The position numbers and the translations under genes were made by a program. Of a DNA stretch of 64,000 bases, positions 63,013-64,000 are shown piece by piece (position 1 is the first letter of the stretch; every line of letters starts with the position of its first letter). This DNA is from Aquiflexum gelatinilyticum (GTDB lineage Bacteria; Bacteroidota; Bacteroidia; Cytophagales; Cyclobacteriaceae): NCBI RefSeq assembly GCF_024741135.1, contig NZ_JANSUY010000019.1:62001-126000 (forward strand). The letters run 5' to 3'. The notes under the pieces were generated by a model that searched no databases, was not told the origin of the DNA, and worked only from the letters and a program-made list of their open reading frames with translations.

Positions 63013-64000
63013 ATGGCCACAGACCATTCATTGACAGACTTCATCCGTAATATTCTTTCCGCCAACGAGCTTAAATTATCTATCAAAGACAAAGCTTTTA
63101 TTGCGCGGCTGAATGCCGGAATGGCTTCCATCACCCACTTATACTATCAGATTTACAGTACCCATCCCCAAAAGGATGAACTCTTTGAACAATTGATAGC
63201 GACTCTAGTCCGTGCCTACCAATCCCGGGAAAAGGACCTTTGCAAAAGGGATGAAGAAAAAGCCAAAAAAGGACATTGGTTTTTGAGCAATGAACTTGTC
63301 GGTATGAGTCTCTATGTGGACCGTTTTGCGGGGAATCTGCCGCAACTAAAAACCAAACTTCCCTACCTAGAGGAACTCGGAGTTAACTTCCTGCACCTGA
63401 TGCCGATTTTTGAAAGCCCTGAAGGTGAAAGTGATGGCGGATATGCTGTATCGGATTTCCGAAAGGTGGATAAGAAGTTTGGCATATTGGAGGATTTGAT
63501 TGGGTTGAGAAAAGAAATGCAGCAAAAAGGGATGTACATGATGCTGGACATTGTCCTCAACCATACTTCCCACAGGCATGAATGGGCCGAAAAAGCCAAA
63601 TCCGGAGATCCTTATTTTCAGGATTTCTTTTACATGTTTGACAACAGGTGGATTCCTAATCAATATGAGGAGAAGATGCCTGAGATTTTCCCCGAAGCTG
63701 CAGCAGGCAATTTTACCTATGTGGAGGAATGTCAAAAATGGGTCATGACGGTTTTCCATAATTACCAGTGGGATCTCAATTACATGAATCCTCTGGTCTT
63801 TAGGGAAATGTTGGACAACGTCCTGTTTTATGCCAATCTCGGCGTGGATGTGCTGCGGGTGGATGCTCCGGCATTTATCTGGAAAGAAACAGGAACCACT
63901 TCTCAAAATCTCCCTCAGGTACATACACTGCTACAGTTGATCAAGGAATGCGTCCTCGTGGCTGCTCCGGGAATGGCGATATTGGGAGAAGCCATTGTCG
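63013..64000 (+). CDS. GH13 amylosucrase-like enzyme (truncated by window edge)
   Basis: 329 residues are visible from the ATG at 63013. The N-terminal helical domain (about 1-90) is followed by the GH13 barrel: LHLMPIFESPEGESDGGYAVSDF, MLDIVLNHTS (region I), the amylosucrase-type FPEAAAGNFTYVEE..QWDLNYMNPLVF, and VDVLRVDAP with the nucleophile Asp (region II), ending near LGEAIV (region III, acid/base Glu). This fits GH13 subfamily 4, which uses sucrose for transglucosylation or hydrolysis. No signal peptide. It lies 53 bp behind the SLC45-type transporter. The C-terminus is outside the window. Confidence 0.9.
   Translation, partial: MATDHSLTDFIRNILSANELKLSIKDKAFIARLNAGMASITHLYYQIYSTHPQKDELFEQLIATLVRAYQSREKDLCKRDEEKAKKGHWFLSNELVGMSLYVDRFAGNLPQLKTKLPYLEELGVNFLHLMPIFESPEGESDGGYAVSDFRKVDKKFGILEDLIGLRKEMQQKGMYMMLDIVLNHTSHRHEWAEKAKSGDPYFQDFFYMFDNRWIPNQYEEKMPEIFPEAAAGNFTYVEECQKWVMTVFHNYQWDLNYMNPLVFREMLDNVLFYANLGVDVLRVDAPAFIWKETGTTSQNLPQVHTLLQLIKECVLVAAPGMAILGEAIV

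Overview
The window looks like chromosomal DNA of a free-living, glycan-using member of the Bacteroidota, most likely order Cytophagales near the Cyclobacteriaceae. I infer this from the gene families (lipoproteins and Tat-exported sugar oxidoreductases, BlaI/M56/TonB loci, TIM-barrel sugar isomerases, GntP and SLC45-type permeases), moderate G+C, and promoters of the Bacteroidota type (TAnnTTTG at -7). No rRNA, tRNA, transposase, integrase or CRISPR array was found. Most genes are ordinary and intact; at least two are broken.

Layout. 1-12.2 kb: a degenerate 52-bp repeat, an AraC regulator, two paralogous membrane proteins flanking an outer-membrane barrel, a baeRF-like protein, an unusual 42-bp minisatellite with a 19-bp-arm hairpin, a membrane-anchored AraC regulator, and a translationally coupled PAS/metallo-beta-lactamase pair. 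12.5-15.2 kb: a two-gene periplasmic molybdenum hydroxylase. 15.5-19.6 kb: a DUF2135-like lipoprotein and a decayed DUF1778/GNAT toxin-antitoxin locus in which only the antitoxin is intact. 19.6-21.7 kb: purine permease plus exported MTA/SAH nucleosidase. 22.1-26.0 kb: sugar isomerase plus a sorbosone-dehydrogenase/cytochrome c fusion. 26.2-28.8 kb: the most unusual part, two about 92% identical 398-bp intergenic modules flanking an M48-like protein that has lost its metal site. Each module carries a predicted minus-strand small RNA with a Bacteroidota promoter, an intrinsic terminator and covarying hairpins.

28.9-43.9 kb is a carbohydrate region: PIG-L deacetylase, propeller lipoprotein, sulfatase, sialidase, cupin, isomerase, exported Gfo/Idh/MocA oxidoreductase and GntP permease on the plus strand, then an AT-rich LRR gene, then SDR, isomerase and a large cytochrome c dehydrogenase on the minus strand. 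44.0-46.9 kb holds an uncharacterised lipoprotein/radical-SAM pair. 47.1-51.4 kb has a GalN6P-isomerase-like gene, GH127, and an alditol/lactone oxidase with a frameshift. 51.5-54.3 kb is a BlaI-M56-TonB-TonB operon with a candidate operator. 54.5-58.0 kb has DoxX, Gfo/Idh/MocA and an M24 peptidase. 58.2-61.2 kb is a malonate uptake and activation operon (MatB-MadL-MadM-GNAT). The window ends in an SLC45-type transporter and an amylosucrase-like GH13 cut by the edge.

How it may work together (inference): sugars and glycans are trimmed outside the cytoplasm (sulfatase, sialidase, GH127), oxidised in the periplasm by cytochrome-linked and Gfo/Idh/MocA dehydrogenases, taken up by GntP or SLC45-type permeases and finished by SDRs and isomerases. 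No SusC/SusD pair is present here.
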